NCBI GenBank assembly: GCA_046295975.1
Contig: JBKBMG010000022.1
Span: 17,041-81,040 of the forward strand
DNA length: 64,000 nucleotides
Source of the DNA: UBA2357 sp046295975
GTDB lineage: Bacteria > Pseudomonadota > Gammaproteobacteria > Burkholderiales > Rhodocyclaceae
Direction: 5' to 3'
In this document: positions 10,183 through 19,278 of the stretch, in pieces
Layout: each line of letters begins with the position of its first letter
Numbering within the stretch: position 1 is the stretch's first letter
The notes under the pieces: generated by a model
The model's database searches: none
Seen by the model: only the letters and a program-made list of their open reading frames with translations
Told to the model about the DNA's origin: nothing
Translations under genes and position numbers: made by a program

Positions 10183-12159
10183 ATGAGCCTGGTTGACCAG
10201 ATCGCGGCGTACAGCAGCTGGCGTGACGACGTTTCGGAAAAAGTGGTAAAGCTGCGCCAGTGGCTGACGCGCAACGACGTCGGTGATGCGCAGGCGGACC
10301 TGAGATTGCAGTACGTGCTCGATCGCCTGCGTGACGCGAAGCTGACCGTCGCCTTCGTCGCCGAGTTTTCGCGCGGCAAGTCGGAGCTGATCAACGCCAT
10401 CTTTTTTTCCGACTACGGCGATCGCATCCTCCCGTCCAGCACCGGGCGCACCACGATGTGCCCGACCGAGCTGCAATGGACGCCGGGCTCGAGCCCCGAG
10501 ATTCGCCTGCTGCCCATCCGCACCCGCGAACGCAGTGTCAGCGTGGCCGAATTCAAGGAGTTTCCTGACGAGTGGGTGGTGCAGCCGCTCAGCAGCGATT
10601 CTCTGGCGAGCCTGCAGCAGGCGCTGGGGCGCGTGGGCGAGACCGAGCGGGTGACGCCGGACGAGAGCCGCAAGCTGGGTTTCGCGGTCGATGCCAGTGG
10701 CCAGAACGGACTCAAGCCGGACGCCGATGGAATGGTCGAGATCCCGCGCTGGCGGCATGCCGTGATCCAGTTCCGCCACCCCCTGCTCGAGCAGGGGCTG
10801 GTGGTGCTCGACACCCCGGGGCTGAACGCGATCGGTGCCGAACCGGAGCTGACGTTCTCGCTCCTTCCCAATGCCGATGCGATTCTTTTCATCCTGGCAG
10901 CCGATACCGGGGTGACGCAGAGTGATCTGGCGGTGTGGCGCGAATACGTGCAGTCGGGCAAGACCGGCCAGAAAGGCCGGATGGTGGTGTTGAACAAGAT
11001 CGACGGCCTGTGGGACGGCCTGCGCGACGACGCCCGGATAGAGGCCGAGATCGACCATCAGGTGCAGTCGGTGGCGCGCATGCTGGAAGTGCCGGTGGAC
11101 AGCGTCTTCCCGCTGTCCGCGCAAAAGGGGCTGGTGGGGCGCATCCATCACGACGAGGCGCTGGTCGCCCGCAGTCGCCTGCCGGAGTTCGAGCGCGCGC
11201 TGTCCAAGGACATGCTGCCGACCAAGCGCGCCATCGTTACCGAGAACACCCATGGCGAGACGCGCGAGCTGGTGCGCCAGGTGCAGGGGCTGCTCGACGC
11301 GCGCATGGCGGGGCTGCGCGAGCAGTTGCAGGAGCTCACCGATCTGCGCGGAAAGAACCAGAGCGTGATCGAGTACATGATGCGCAAGATCCGCATGGAG
11401 AAGACCGAGTTCGAGCAGGGGCTGCAGAAGTACTACGCAGTGCGCTCGGTGTTTTCCACGCTGACCAACAATCTGCTTGCCCACCTCGGTCTGGACGCGC
11501 TGCGCGACGAGGCGCGGCGCACCCGCGAGGCGATGCTGGAGTCAACCTTCTCGCGCGGGCTGCGGGACGCCATGCAGGGCTTCTTCGGACGGCTGCGCCA
11601 GAACCTGGCCAAGTCCAGCGGGGAAATCTCCGAGATCACCTCGATGCTGGATACCATGTACCGGCGTTTCAGCGTCGAACATGGACTCAAGCTCACGCCG
11701 CCGGAGACGTTCTCCACGCTGCGCTACGAGAAGGAGCTGGACAGGCTGGAGGAGTTGTTCAATCGCCAGATCAACTCGACGCTGACGCTGGTCACCACCG
11801 AGAAGCACGTACTGACCCAGAAGTTCTTCGATACGGTGGCGCTGCAGGCACGTCGTACCTTCGAGATCGCCAACCGGGATGTCGAGCAGTGGCTGCGGGC
11901 GGTGATGGCACCGCTGGAAACCCAGGTTCGCGAGTATCAGTTGCAACTCAAGCGCCGCCTGGAGAGCGTGAAGCGCATCCACCAGGCGACCGATACGCTG
12001 GAAGATCGGGTGGAGGAACTCAAGCAGCAGGAGGTGGCGCTGCTGGCGCAGATTGCCGAGTTGTCCGCGCTGGAGCAGGCCATCCACACAGCCCTGGGTA
12101 TCGAAGGGCAGGTGGGGGAGGGCGAGGCCGAAGCCTGTGATGAGGTACGCGCCGCCTGA
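10183..12159 (+). CDS. Dynamin-like GTPase
   Basis: A 658-residue large GTPase of the bacterial dynamin-like type. The N-terminal G domain has a P-loop AEFSRGKSELINAIF (about 58-72), a switch Thr in SSTGRTTMCPTE, a DTPGLN G3 motif and an NKID G4 motif. The rest is long helices (about 360-650) rich in Leu, Glu and Arg, consistent with a stalk and coiled coil. Such proteins remodel or stabilise membranes, but no substrate is known here. ATG 10183 follows GAGG with a spacing of 6. It is a single gene ended by the hairpin at 12300. Confidence 0.85.
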   Translation: MSLVDQIAAYSSWRDDVSEKVVKLRQWLTRNDVGDAQADLRLQYVLDRLRDAKLTVAFVAEFSRGKSELINAIFFSDYGDRILPSSTGRTTMCPTELQWTPGSSPEIRLLPIRTRERSVSVAEFKEFPDEWVVQPLSSDSLASLQQALGRVGETERVTPDESRKLGFAVDASGQNGLKPDADGMVEIPRWRHAVIQFRHPLLEQGLVVLDTPGLNAIGAEPELTFSLLPNADAILFILAADTGVTQSDLAVWREYVQSGKTGQKGRMVVLNKIDGLWDGLRDDARIEAEIDHQVQSVARMLEVPVDSVFPLSAQKGLVGRIHHDEALVARSRLPEFERALSKDMLPTKRAIVTENTHGETRELVRQVQGLLDARMAGLREQLQELTDLRGKNQSVIEYMMRKIRMEKTEFEQGLQKYYAVRSVFSTLTNNLLAHLGLDALRDEARRTREAMLESTFSRGLRDAMQGFFGRLRQNLAKSSGEISEITSMLDTMYRRFSVEHGLKLTPPETFSTLRYEKELDRLEELFNRQINSTLTLVTTEKHVLTQKFFDTVALQARRTFEIANRDVEQWLRAVMAPLETQVREYQLQLKRRLESVKRIHQATDTLEDRVEELKQQEVALLAQIAELSALEQAIHTALGIEGQVGEGEAEACDEVRAA

Positions 12160-12299
12160 CGGCGTGGGTGCGGGGAGTTCGAGTCTTTCGAGTCAGTCCT
12201 GCGAGGTCGTATGTGTCGCGCGGCACCAGTGGGTATTCGTTACCCCGCCCGGCTTCGTCGCGCGCCGCGTGGTTCTCCCCGAGTCCGACAGTAAAAGCA

Positions 12300-12325
12300 A
12301 AACGGGTGGCCGATGCCACCCGTTT
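12300..12325. terminator. Convergent terminator between GTPase gene and ferredoxin gene
   Basis: An 11-bp perfect stem AAACGGGTGGC / GCCACCCGTTT with loop CGAT, flanked by A-rich sequence on the left and T-rich on the right. It can end transcription of the rightward GTPase gene and the leftward M16-rsmD-coaD-fdx operon. Confidence 0.75.
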
Positions 12326-12364
12326 GCGTTGTAAGCGACCTGCCGCGTCCGGCGCGGCGGTGGG

Positions 12365-12619
12365 TCAACCTTCCTGATTGGTGAGCTTGACGAATTTCTC
12401 CATCAACTGATCCTTGCTCTCAACCACGTCCGGGTTGAGCGGAATACAGTCCACCGGGCAGACCTGCTGGCACTGCGGCTCGTCGAAATGGCCGACACAC
12501 TCGGTGCACTTGGACGGATCGATCTCATAGATCTCCTCGCCCTGCGAGATCGCGCCGTTGGGGCACTCCGGCTCGCAGACGTCGCAGTTGATGCATTCGT
12601 CGGTGATCATCAAAGCCAT
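12365..12619 (-). CDS. YfhL-type 2[4Fe-4S] ferredoxin
   Basis: This is a small electron carrier of 84 residues. The first cluster motif is CINCDVCEPECP, and the second is CTECVGHFDEPQCQQVCPVDC, with the insertion between the second and third Cys and the helical C-terminal extension typical of the YfhL/Allochromatium-type ferredoxins. It lies 14 bp after coaD in the same direction; the coaD-ferredoxin pairing is common in betaproteobacteria and gammaproteobacteria. The physiological partner is unknown. Confidence 0.93.
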   Translation of the reverse strand: MALMITDECINCDVCEPECPNGAISQGEEIYEIDPSKCTECVGHFDEPQCQQVCPVDCIPLNPDVVESKDQLMEKFVKLTNQEG

Positions 12620-12633
12620 GACACTGTTCCTCT

Positions 12634-13125
12634 TTATGATTTCAAGGTGTTATTGCCGTGCAGCCGCTCGAGTACGGCTGGCTGCACGAACTTGCTGACG
12701 TCTCCGCCCAGGCGTGCGATCTCTCGCACCATGGTCGCGGAAATGAACATGTATTCGTCCGCGGGCGTCAGGAATACTGTTTCGACATTCGGGTAGAGTT
12801 TGCGGTTCATGCCCGCCATCTGGAACTCGTACTCGAAGTCGGACACCGCGCGCAGGCCCCGCAGGATCACGCGGGCACCGGTCGTGTGCAGGAAATCCAT
12901 GAGCAGGCAGTCGAAGCCCTGCACTTCCACGTTGGGAAAGGGGGCGAGGATCTCGCGAGCGATCTCGACCCGTTCGGCGAGGGGGAACAGGGGGGTCTTG
13001 CCGCGGCTCTCGGCAACGGCCACGATGACCTTGTCGAACAACAGCGCGCCGCGCCGCACCAAGTCCTCGTGGCCCCGGGTGAAGGGGTCGAAGGTGCCGG
13101 GGTATACCGCGACCGCCTCTTTCAT
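12634..13125 (-). CDS. coaD: Phosphopantetheine adenylyltransferase
   Basis: CoaD makes dephospho-CoA from 4'-phosphopantetheine and ATP. It has 163 residues with the nucleotidyltransferase motif YPGTFDPFTRGHEDLV and the late ISATMVREIA motif. The start ATG 13125-13123 overlaps the rsmD stop (ATGA), as is usual for the rsmD-coaD pair. A much longer open frame upstream is a shadow of rsmD. Confidence 0.97.
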   Translation of the reverse strand: MKEAVAVYPGTFDPFTRGHEDLVRRGALLFDKVIVAVAESRGKTPLFPLAERVEIAREILAPFPNVEVQGFDCLLMDFLHTTGARVILRGLRAVSDFEYEFQMAGMNRKLYPNVETVFLTPADEYMFISATMVREIARLGGDVSKFVQPAVLERLHGNNTLKS

Positions 13126-13661
13126 TCGCTGTGTCCTCGCATCAGGTGGAAATGAACCTGACCGGCCTGTCCCCGCTTGGTCGTGCGCCAATCGCCCAGC
13201 GCGTCCAGCGTCCGCTCGGATTCGACGTAGAGCCAGCCGTCTGGCGCCACGATCCGGGACAGCCACGGTTCGATGCGTTCCAGCCAACCCTGAGCATAGG
13301 GTGGGTCGAGAAACACGATGTCGAACGGGGATGGCGCGGATTTCGCGAATTCTACCGCATCGCCACGGATTAGCTCTACTTGCGACGCCGACAGGGTTAT
13401 TGCCGCCTGTTGCAGCGCCGCATGCACGCGTGGATTGCGTTCGACCAGGGTTACCTGGGCGGCACCGCGGGAGGCTGCTTCGAAGCCGAGGATGCCGGTG
13501 CCCGCAAACAGATCCAGGCAACGCAGGCCGTCGAGATCCTGGCCGAGCCAGTTGAACAGGGTTTCGCGCACCCGGTCGGGGGTGGGGCGCAGGCCCGGGG
13601 CGCCGGTTACCGGCAGCAGGCGGGAGCGCCACGCCCCGCCGACGATGCGCACCCGGCTCAC
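13122..13661 (-). CDS. rsmD: 16S rRNA (guanine966-N2)-methyltransferase
   Basis: RsmD methylates G966 of 16S rRNA during 30S assembly. The 179-residue protein has the SAM-binding motif DLFAGTGILGFEAASRGA and the catalytic FLDPPY motif for amino methylation. The start is GTG 13661-13659, which overlaps the stop of the upstream M16 gene (GTGA). Downstream it overlaps coaD. Confidence 0.96.
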   Translation of the reverse strand: MSRVRIVGGAWRSRLLPVTGAPGLRPTPDRVRETLFNWLGQDLDGLRCLDLFAGTGILGFEAASRGAAQVTLVERNPRVHAALQQAAITLSASQVELIRGDAVEFAKSAPSPFDIVFLDPPYAQGWLERIEPWLSRIVAPDGWLYVESERTLDALGDWRTTKRGQAGQVHFHLMRGHSE

Positions 13662-15004
13662 TGCGTGGGCGCGGCGCCGTTGGTGTCGCCGTCGCCTCCG
13701 GCCACCACCACCACCAGGTTGTCCGGGCGAACCCGACGGGCAAAGGCATCGCGCACCTGCTCGGCCGTGACCTCGGCGACATGGTGGGGGTAGGCGTCGA
13801 GCCAGTCGAGCGGCAGGCGATAAAAGCCGATCATGGCCACGTGGTCGAGGATCTTGCGGTTGGAGTCGAGTCGCAGACCGAAACCGTTGATGATGTTGTC
13901 CTTGGCGGCCTGGAGTTCCTCGGCGCTGGGGCCTTCGGCGATGAAGTTGCCCAGGACCTCCTCAACAACCGCGAGGGCGTCGTCGGCCTGACTGCCGCGC
14001 GTCTGCAGGCCGATCTGGAATGGCCCGGCGACGCCGCGGGGCACGAAGGCGCTGTACACGCTGTAGGCAAAGCCGCGCTTCTCGCGTACTTCGGAGGTCA
14101 GGCGGGAGACGAAGCCGCCGCCACCCAGCACGTAGTTGCCGACCAGCAGGGTGTAGTAGTCGGGATCCTCGCGAGAGAGCACCGGCATGCCCGCCAGCAC
14201 GTGGGCCTGGGCGGACGGATTGGGGATGCGCTTGACCGCGCGCAGCGGGGCCTCCGGCTGGGGCAGCGCTTGTGGCGGCGTGCCCTGGGGCAGGTCGCGG
14301 GTCAGGCTGCGGGCGATCGCGTCGGCTTCCTCGCGGCTGGCATCGCCGACCACCGTGACGGTGGCGACCCCGGCGGTGAAGTGGGCGCGGTGGAAGGCTT
14401 CCAGGTCGTCGCGGGTGATGCGCGCCAGCGACTCCGGCGTGGTGGTTTTGCCGTAGGGGTGGGCGCCGTAGATGGCCTGGCTGAACGCGCGCGAGGCCAG
14501 GGTGGCGGGGCGCGTGAGGGTTTCACGCAGGCCGGCGATGCTGCGATCGCGTTCTCGCTCGACGGCGGCCTGTGGGAAGGTGGGCTTGGCCAGCAGGCGC
14601 GTGGCAAGGGCGATGGCGGCGTCGCGCTCGTCAGGGCTGGACAGGCTGCGGATGGAAAAGCTGCTGCGGTCGTCGTCCGCGCCACCGCCGAACTGTGCGC
14701 CGGTATCGGCGATGCGCTCGGCGATTTCCTGTTCGTCCATGCCCTCGGTGCCGACGTCGAGCAGGCCCCGGGTCAGCGAGGCCAGCCCTTCCTTGCCGTC
14801 CGGGTCGTGGGCGTTGCCGACGGCGAAGTCAACCTGGATGTCGATCAGGGGCAGGGCCCGGCTCTCGACGTAATAGACGTGGGTGCCGGATTCCAGCACC
14901 CAGTGCTGGATGGCCGGGCCGGCAAGTGCGAGGGGCGCCGTGGTGGCGAGCGGGGCGATCAGCCCGGCGACCAGCGCCGAGCGGGTCAATACGTTTTTCA
15001 GCAT
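13658..15004 (-). CDS. M16 family protein lacking the zinc motif (secreted)
   Basis: The 448-residue product has a signal peptide (LVAGLIAPLATTAPLALAG) and the M16 fold, but in place of HxxEH it reads KEGLASLTRGLLDVGT, so it should not bind zinc. It pairs with the zinc-bearing M16 protein encoded 3 bp upstream. In families such as PqqF and mitochondrial processing peptidase, one active and one inactive subunit make the working protease, and the same is inferred here. The C terminus is rich in Gly, Asp and Asn. The two genes and rsmD overlap or nearly touch, so they form one operon. Confidence 0.88.
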   Translation of the reverse strand: MLKNVLTRSALVAGLIAPLATTAPLALAGPAIQHWVLESGTHVYYVESRALPLIDIQVDFAVGNAHDPDGKEGLASLTRGLLDVGTEGMDEQEIAERIADTGAQFGGGADDDRSSFSIRSLSSPDERDAAIALATRLLAKPTFPQAAVERERDRSIAGLRETLTRPATLASRAFSQAIYGAHPYGKTTTPESLARITRDDLEAFHRAHFTAGVATVTVVGDASREEADAIARSLTRDLPQGTPPQALPQPEAPLRAVKRIPNPSAQAHVLAGMPVLSREDPDYYTLLVGNYVLGGGGFVSRLTSEVREKRGFAYSVYSAFVPRGVAGPFQIGLQTRGSQADDALAVVEEVLGNFIAEGPSAEELQAAKDNIINGFGLRLDSNRKILDHVAMIGFYRLPLDWLDAYPHHVAEVTAEQVRDAFARRVRPDNLVVVVAGGDGDTNGAAPTQ

Positions 15005-15007
15005 GGT

Positions 15008-16381
15008 TCAGTGTCTCAGCGGCGTGGCGGGCGAACGGGGCCGGGCGGCCTCGTCGGCGTTGTGCGGAACGAGTTCGGCGCGGGTCAGCAAGCGGTCGTC
15101 GAAGTAGCGCTGGGCCACCGCCTGCACTTCCTCGGCGGTGACGCTGCGCAGGCCTTCGAGCAGCGCTTCCTCGTCGCGCCAGGACAGGCCGACCGACTCG
15201 AGAAAACCGATCTCCATGGCCTGGCCCATCAGCGAATCGCGTTTGTAGACCTGGGCGGCCACCGCCTGGGTGCGCACCCGTGCGAGTTCGTCCTCGCCGA
15301 TGCCCTCCTGCTGGATGCGGGTGATTTCGGCCCGCAGGGCCGCCTCGACGTCGGCCACGCTGCGACCTGCCGCAGGGGTGCCGGTCAGCACGAACAGCGA
15401 GGGGCCGCGGCCGGTGCTGCCGTAGCTCGCGCCAGCCGAGACCGCCACGCGATCCTCGCGTACCAGCCGGCGCGATAGGCGCGCGCCGTCGTAGCCGTCG
15501 AGGATGGCCGCGAGCACCTCAAGCGCGAAGGCGTCGCGGTCGCGTTCGAGGTCGCGCAGCGTCGGCGCGTGCCAGGCCAGGGCGATGAAGGGCAGTTCGG
15601 CCGGTGCTTTCACCACGGTGTGGCGTGGGCCGCGCTGCTCGGGTTCGGCCGGAATCTTCAACTGTGGCAGGTCGCGCGCCGGGATGGCGCCGTAGTGCTG
15701 GCGGGCGAGTTCGAACACCGCCTGGTGGTCGACGTCGCCGACGACGACCAGGCGGGCGTTGTTGGGGGCATACCACTGATCGTGCCAGTGACGCGCATCG
15801 TCCACCGTGTAGGCCTCGATATCGGGCATCCAGCCGATGACGGGGCGGCGGTAGGGGTGGGACTGGAAGGCGGTGGCCATGAGCTGCTCGAACACCAGCG
15901 CGCGCGGGTTGTCGTCGGTGCGCAGGCGGCGTTCTTCCTTGACCACCTCCACCTCGGGCAGGAACAAGGCCTCGCTAATGATGAGATTGGCCATGCGGTC
16001 GGCCTCGAGCATCATCATCTCGCTCAGGTGCTCGGGCGGTACCTGCTGGAAGTAGGCGGTGTAGTCGCGCCCGGTGAAGGCGTTGTCGCGCCCGCCCACG
16101 GCTGCGACACGGCGGTTGAACTCGCCCGGTCCGACGGTTTCGGTGCCTTTGAACATCATGTGTTCGAGCATGTGGGCGATGCCGGACACGCCGTCCGGCT
16201 CGTCCATCGAGCCGATGCCGTACCACAGCATGTGTACGACCGACGGGGCGCGCCGGTCTTCCTTGACGATGACCTTAAGGCCGTTGTCTAGCGTGGTCTC
16301 GAAGGGATTGGCCGCGACTGGCACGGCAATCACCAGGCCGGCGACCAGCGCGCTTGTCATTCGGGAGATCTGGCGAAGCAT
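15008..16381 (-). CDS. M16 family zinc metallopeptidase (secreted)
   Basis: The 457-residue product carries a signal peptide (MTSALVAGLVIAVPVAANP) and the inverted zinc motif HMLEH in GIAHMLEHMMFKGT (about residues 63-76), with a downstream Glu-rich helix as third ligand region. It probably degrades peptides in the periplasm. ATG 16381-16379 is taken as the start, with AGGA about 8 bases upstream; a Met further upstream has no binding site. The gene is divergent from ftsY. Confidence 0.9.
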   Translation of the reverse strand: MLRQISRMTSALVAGLVIAVPVAANPFETTLDNGLKVIVKEDRRAPSVVHMLWYGIGSMDEPDGVSGIAHMLEHMMFKGTETVGPGEFNRRVAAVGGRDNAFTGRDYTAYFQQVPPEHLSEMMMLEADRMANLIISEALFLPEVEVVKEERRLRTDDNPRALVFEQLMATAFQSHPYRRPVIGWMPDIEAYTVDDARHWHDQWYAPNNARLVVVGDVDHQAVFELARQHYGAIPARDLPQLKIPAEPEQRGPRHTVVKAPAELPFIALAWHAPTLRDLERDRDAFALEVLAAILDGYDGARLSRRLVREDRVAVSAGASYGSTGRGPSLFVLTGTPAAGRSVADVEAALRAEITRIQQEGIGEDELARVRTQAVAAQVYKRDSLMGQAMEIGFLESVGLSWRDEEALLEGLRSVTAEEVQAVAQRYFDDRLLTRAELVPHNADEAARPRSPATPLRH

Positions 16382-16514
16382 TGGGGTTTCCTGCATCTGA
16401 TAGAATTCACGGCCATCGGCGGCATGTGCCGGCCCGCGCGAGTGCCGCATCATAGCTCCATTGTCATCACGGTGGGCGTGCCCCACGCGAACGACCTAAG
16501 AGACCCGAGTCACC

Positions 16515-17657
16515 ATGTTTGGTTTCCTGAAGAAACAACCCAAGCCCGATCCGGCGTCTGGCGGCGTGCCTGCGGTCGAGTCGCCCGACCCTGCGGTGGC
16601 GCCCGTGGTCGCGCCGGCGGCCGAACAGACCGCGCCCGACATGCAGCAGGCGGCCGAAGTGCCGGCCGCGGCAGCGGCGGTGGCACAGCCAGAGAGCGAG
16701 GCACCGCGCCGTTCCTGGGCGGAGCGGCTGAAAGCCGGGCTCAGTCGCACCCGTCAGCAGATTGGCGGCGGGCTGGCCAATCTGTTCGGCCTGCGCAAGA
16801 TCGACGAAGATCTGCTGGAGGAACTGGAGGCCACCTTGCTGATGGCCGATTGCGGCGTCGAGGCCACCCAGTACCTGATCGACGAGTTGCGCAAGCGCTG
16901 GAAGCGTGACCGGCTGGAGACGGCCGACCAGCTTCAGCTGGCGCTTGCGGATGCGCTTGACGGCATTCTGAAGCCCCTCGAGCAACCGCTCGACGTCAGC
17001 ACCCATTCCCCCTTCATCATCATGATTGCGGGGGTGAACGGTTCGGGCAAGACGACCTCGATCGGCAAACTCGCCAAGTACTTCCAGGCCCAGGGCAAGA
17101 GTGTGCTGCTGGCCGCCGGCGACACCTTTCGCGCCGCCGCGCGCGAGCAGTTGATGACCTGGGGTGAGCGCAACAACGTGACCGTGATCGCTCAGGACGG
17201 CGGTGACGCGGCGGCGGTGATCTTCGATGCGATCAATGCCGCGCGCGCCCGGCGCATCGACGTGGTGCTGGCCGATACCGCGGGGCGCCTGCCTACCCAA
17301 CTCAATCTGATGGAAGAGATTGCCAAGGTCAGGCGGGTGATCGCCAAGGCCCAGCCGGACGGACCGCATGAGGTGCTGTTGGTGCTGGACGCCAACATCG
17401 GCCAGAACGCGCTGACCCAGGTCAGGGCCTTTGACGCCGCCATCGGTGTGACCGGGCTGGTGCTGACCAAGCTCGACGGCACCGCCAAGGGCGGGGTGGT
17501 GGCAGCGATTGCGCGGCAGACGCCCAAACCCTTGCGCTTCATCGGTGTCGGCGAAGGCATCGACGACCTGCAGCCGTTCCGCTCGCGCGAGTTCGTCGAT
17601 GCCCTTTTCTCGCCCCAGCCGGGGCGCCTGGCCGAGCGCAAAGACGGCAACGGATGA
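16515..17657 (+). CDS. ftsY: Signal recognition particle receptor FtsY
   Basis: FtsY docks the SRP-ribosome complex to the inner membrane. The 380-residue protein has a Pro/Ala/Glu-rich N-terminal A region (1-65), the helical N domain (about 70-155) and the GTPase domain with GVNGSGKTTSIGKLA, DTAGRLPTQ, TKLDGTAKGG and the closing GVGEGIDDLQPF. The last codon overlaps ftsE by ATGA; ftsY-ftsE-ftsX is a classical operon. Confidence 0.97.
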   Translation: MFGFLKKQPKPDPASGGVPAVESPDPAVAPVVAPAAEQTAPDMQQAAEVPAAAAAVAQPESEAPRRSWAERLKAGLSRTRQQIGGGLANLFGLRKIDEDLLEELEATLLMADCGVEATQYLIDELRKRWKRDRLETADQLQLALADALDGILKPLEQPLDVSTHSPFIIMIAGVNGSGKTTSIGKLAKYFQAQGKSVLLAAGDTFRAAAREQLMTWGERNNVTVIAQDGGDAAAVIFDAINAARARRIDVVLADTAGRLPTQLNLMEEIAKVRRVIAKAQPDGPHEVLLVLDANIGQNALTQVRAFDAAIGVTGLVLTKLDGTAKGGVVAAIARQTPKPLRFIGVGEGIDDLQPFRSREFVDALFSPQPGRLAERKDGNG

Positions 17658-18322
17658 TCGCGTTCGACGAAGTCGTCAAGGAATACCCGGGCGGCTACAC
17701 GGCGCTGGCCGGCGTGAGCTTCGAGATCCGCCACGGGGAACTGGCGGTGCTGTCCGGCCATTCGGGTGCGGGCAAGAGCACGCTGCTGAAAATGATTGCC
17801 GCGATCGAGCGGCCCAGTTCGGGTCAGGTCCGGATCAACGGTCAGGACGTCTCCGGCCTCAAGGCCAGCGCGATTCCCTATCTGCGGCGCAACCTCGGCC
17901 TGGTGCTGCAGGAAAGCCGGCTGCTCTACGACCGGGACGTGTTCGACAACGTGATGCTGCCGCTGGTGATCACCGGCCACCCGCCCGGCGACGCCGCCCG
18001 GCGGGTGGCGGCGGCACTCGAGCGGGTCGGGTTGGCCGGTCGCGGCAACGAGATGCCGGCCGGTCTGTCGGGCGGGGAGCAGCAGCGGGTGGCGATTGCG
18101 CGGGCGATCGTGAACCGTCCGTCTATCCTGATTGCCGACGAGCCCACCGCCCATCTCGACAGCGCCTACGCGGGCGAAATCGCCGACTTGTTCAAGTCCT
18201 TCAACGCGGCCGGGGTGACGGTGCTGGTGTCCACGCACGATGATTCGCTGTTCGAAAAGTACCAGCCGCGGCGGCTGGTGTTGAGCAAGGGCAGCCTGAT
18301 CGGGGACGGTGTGGCATGCTGA
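17654..18322 (+). CDS. ftsE: Cell division ATP-binding protein FtsE
   Basis: FtsE is the ATPase of the FtsEX complex that controls septal peptidoglycan hydrolases. It has 222 residues, Walker A GHSGAGKST, the signature LSGGEQQRVAIARAI and Walker B ILIADEPT. It overlaps ftsY at the start and ftsX at the end (7 bp). Confidence 0.97.
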   Translation: MIAFDEVVKEYPGGYTALAGVSFEIRHGELAVLSGHSGAGKSTLLKMIAAIERPSSGQVRINGQDVSGLKASAIPYLRRNLGLVLQESRLLYDRDVFDNVMLPLVITGHPPGDAARRVAAALERVGLAGRGNEMPAGLSGGEQQRVAIARAIVNRPSILIADEPTAHLDSAYAGEIADLFKSFNAAGVTVLVSTHDDSLFEKYQPRRLVLSKGSLIGDGVAC

Positions 18323-19218
18323 ATTGGGTGTATCTGCATACGCGCGCCTGCTCGCAGGCGTTCCGGCGCCTGCTCGGGCAGCCGCTCGGCACGCTGCTGT
18401 CGGCCATGGTGGTGGGCATCGCGCTGTCGCTGCCGGCGGCCGGCTACGTGCTGCTGGACAACGTCGCGCTGCTCGCACGCGGGGTGTCGGGCACGCCGGA
18501 GATCAGCCTGTTCCTGAGCGACGAGGCCGGCGAGGCCGAGGTGCGCGAGATCGGTGCGCGTCTGCGGGCGGAAGCCGGCGTGGCGAGCTTCCGCCACGTG
18601 CCGCGCGAGGAGGCACTGGCGCAACTGGAGCGCGCCGGCCTGGGCGACGTGCTCGGCGGGCTGCCGTCCAACCCGCTGCCGGATGCCTACGTGGTCACGC
18701 CGCGTGGCGAGGAGCCGGAGCGCTATGAAGCCTTGTACGCGACGTTCACGAGTTGGCCCGACGTCGCCCACGTGCAACTCGACTCGGCCTGGGTGCAACG
18801 CCTGCACGCCCTGCTCGGCTTGGGCAAGTCGGCCGTGTTGCTGCTTGCCGGCTTGCTTGGCTTCGCGCTGGTAATCGTCACCTTCAACACCATTCGCCTG
18901 CAAATCCTCACCCAGCGTCACGAAATCGACGTGAGCCGGCTGCTTGGCGCCACCGACCAGTTCATCCGCCGGCCGTTCTACTGGTTCGGCAGCCTGCAGG
19001 GGGCACTGGGTGGGCTGGTGGCGCTGGCCACCGTATGGCTGACGGTGGAGGCGCTCGGCGGCCCCGTGGCCAGCCTGGCCGCCACTTATGGCGCGGTATT
19101 CGCGCTCGCCGGGCCGGGCGGGCGCGAGGCCGCGGCGATCGTCGGTTTCGCGGCCTTTCTGGGGTGGCTGGGCAGCGCCATCTCGGTGCGCCGCCACCTC
19201 GCCGAGCGTCTGCGCTAG
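18316..19218 (+). CDS. ftsX: Cell division permease-like protein FtsX
   Basis: FtsX is the four-helix membrane partner of FtsE. The 300-residue protein has a first membrane segment at about 28-50, a periplasmic domain (about 55-165), and three further membrane segments near 170-195, 220-245 and 265-290. The motif RLLGATDQFIRRPF before the third helix is typical. It ends the operon, and the next gene is convergent. Confidence 0.95.
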   Translation: MLNWVYLHTRACSQAFRRLLGQPLGTLLSAMVVGIALSLPAAGYVLLDNVALLARGVSGTPEISLFLSDEAGEAEVREIGARLRAEAGVASFRHVPREEALAQLERAGLGDVLGGLPSNPLPDAYVVTPRGEEPERYEALYATFTSWPDVAHVQLDSAWVQRLHALLGLGKSAVLLLAGLLGFALVIVTFNTIRLQILTQRHEIDVSRLLGATDQFIRRPFYWFGSLQGALGGLVALATVWLTVEALGGPVASLAATYGAVFALAGPGGREAAAIVGFAAFLGWLGSAISVRRHLAERLR

Positions 19219-19278
19219 CGCGCGTGCGTTTCCAGCGTCGGTTCCGCGCCGGCCTGCCCGTTCAACCCTGCGTCTTCT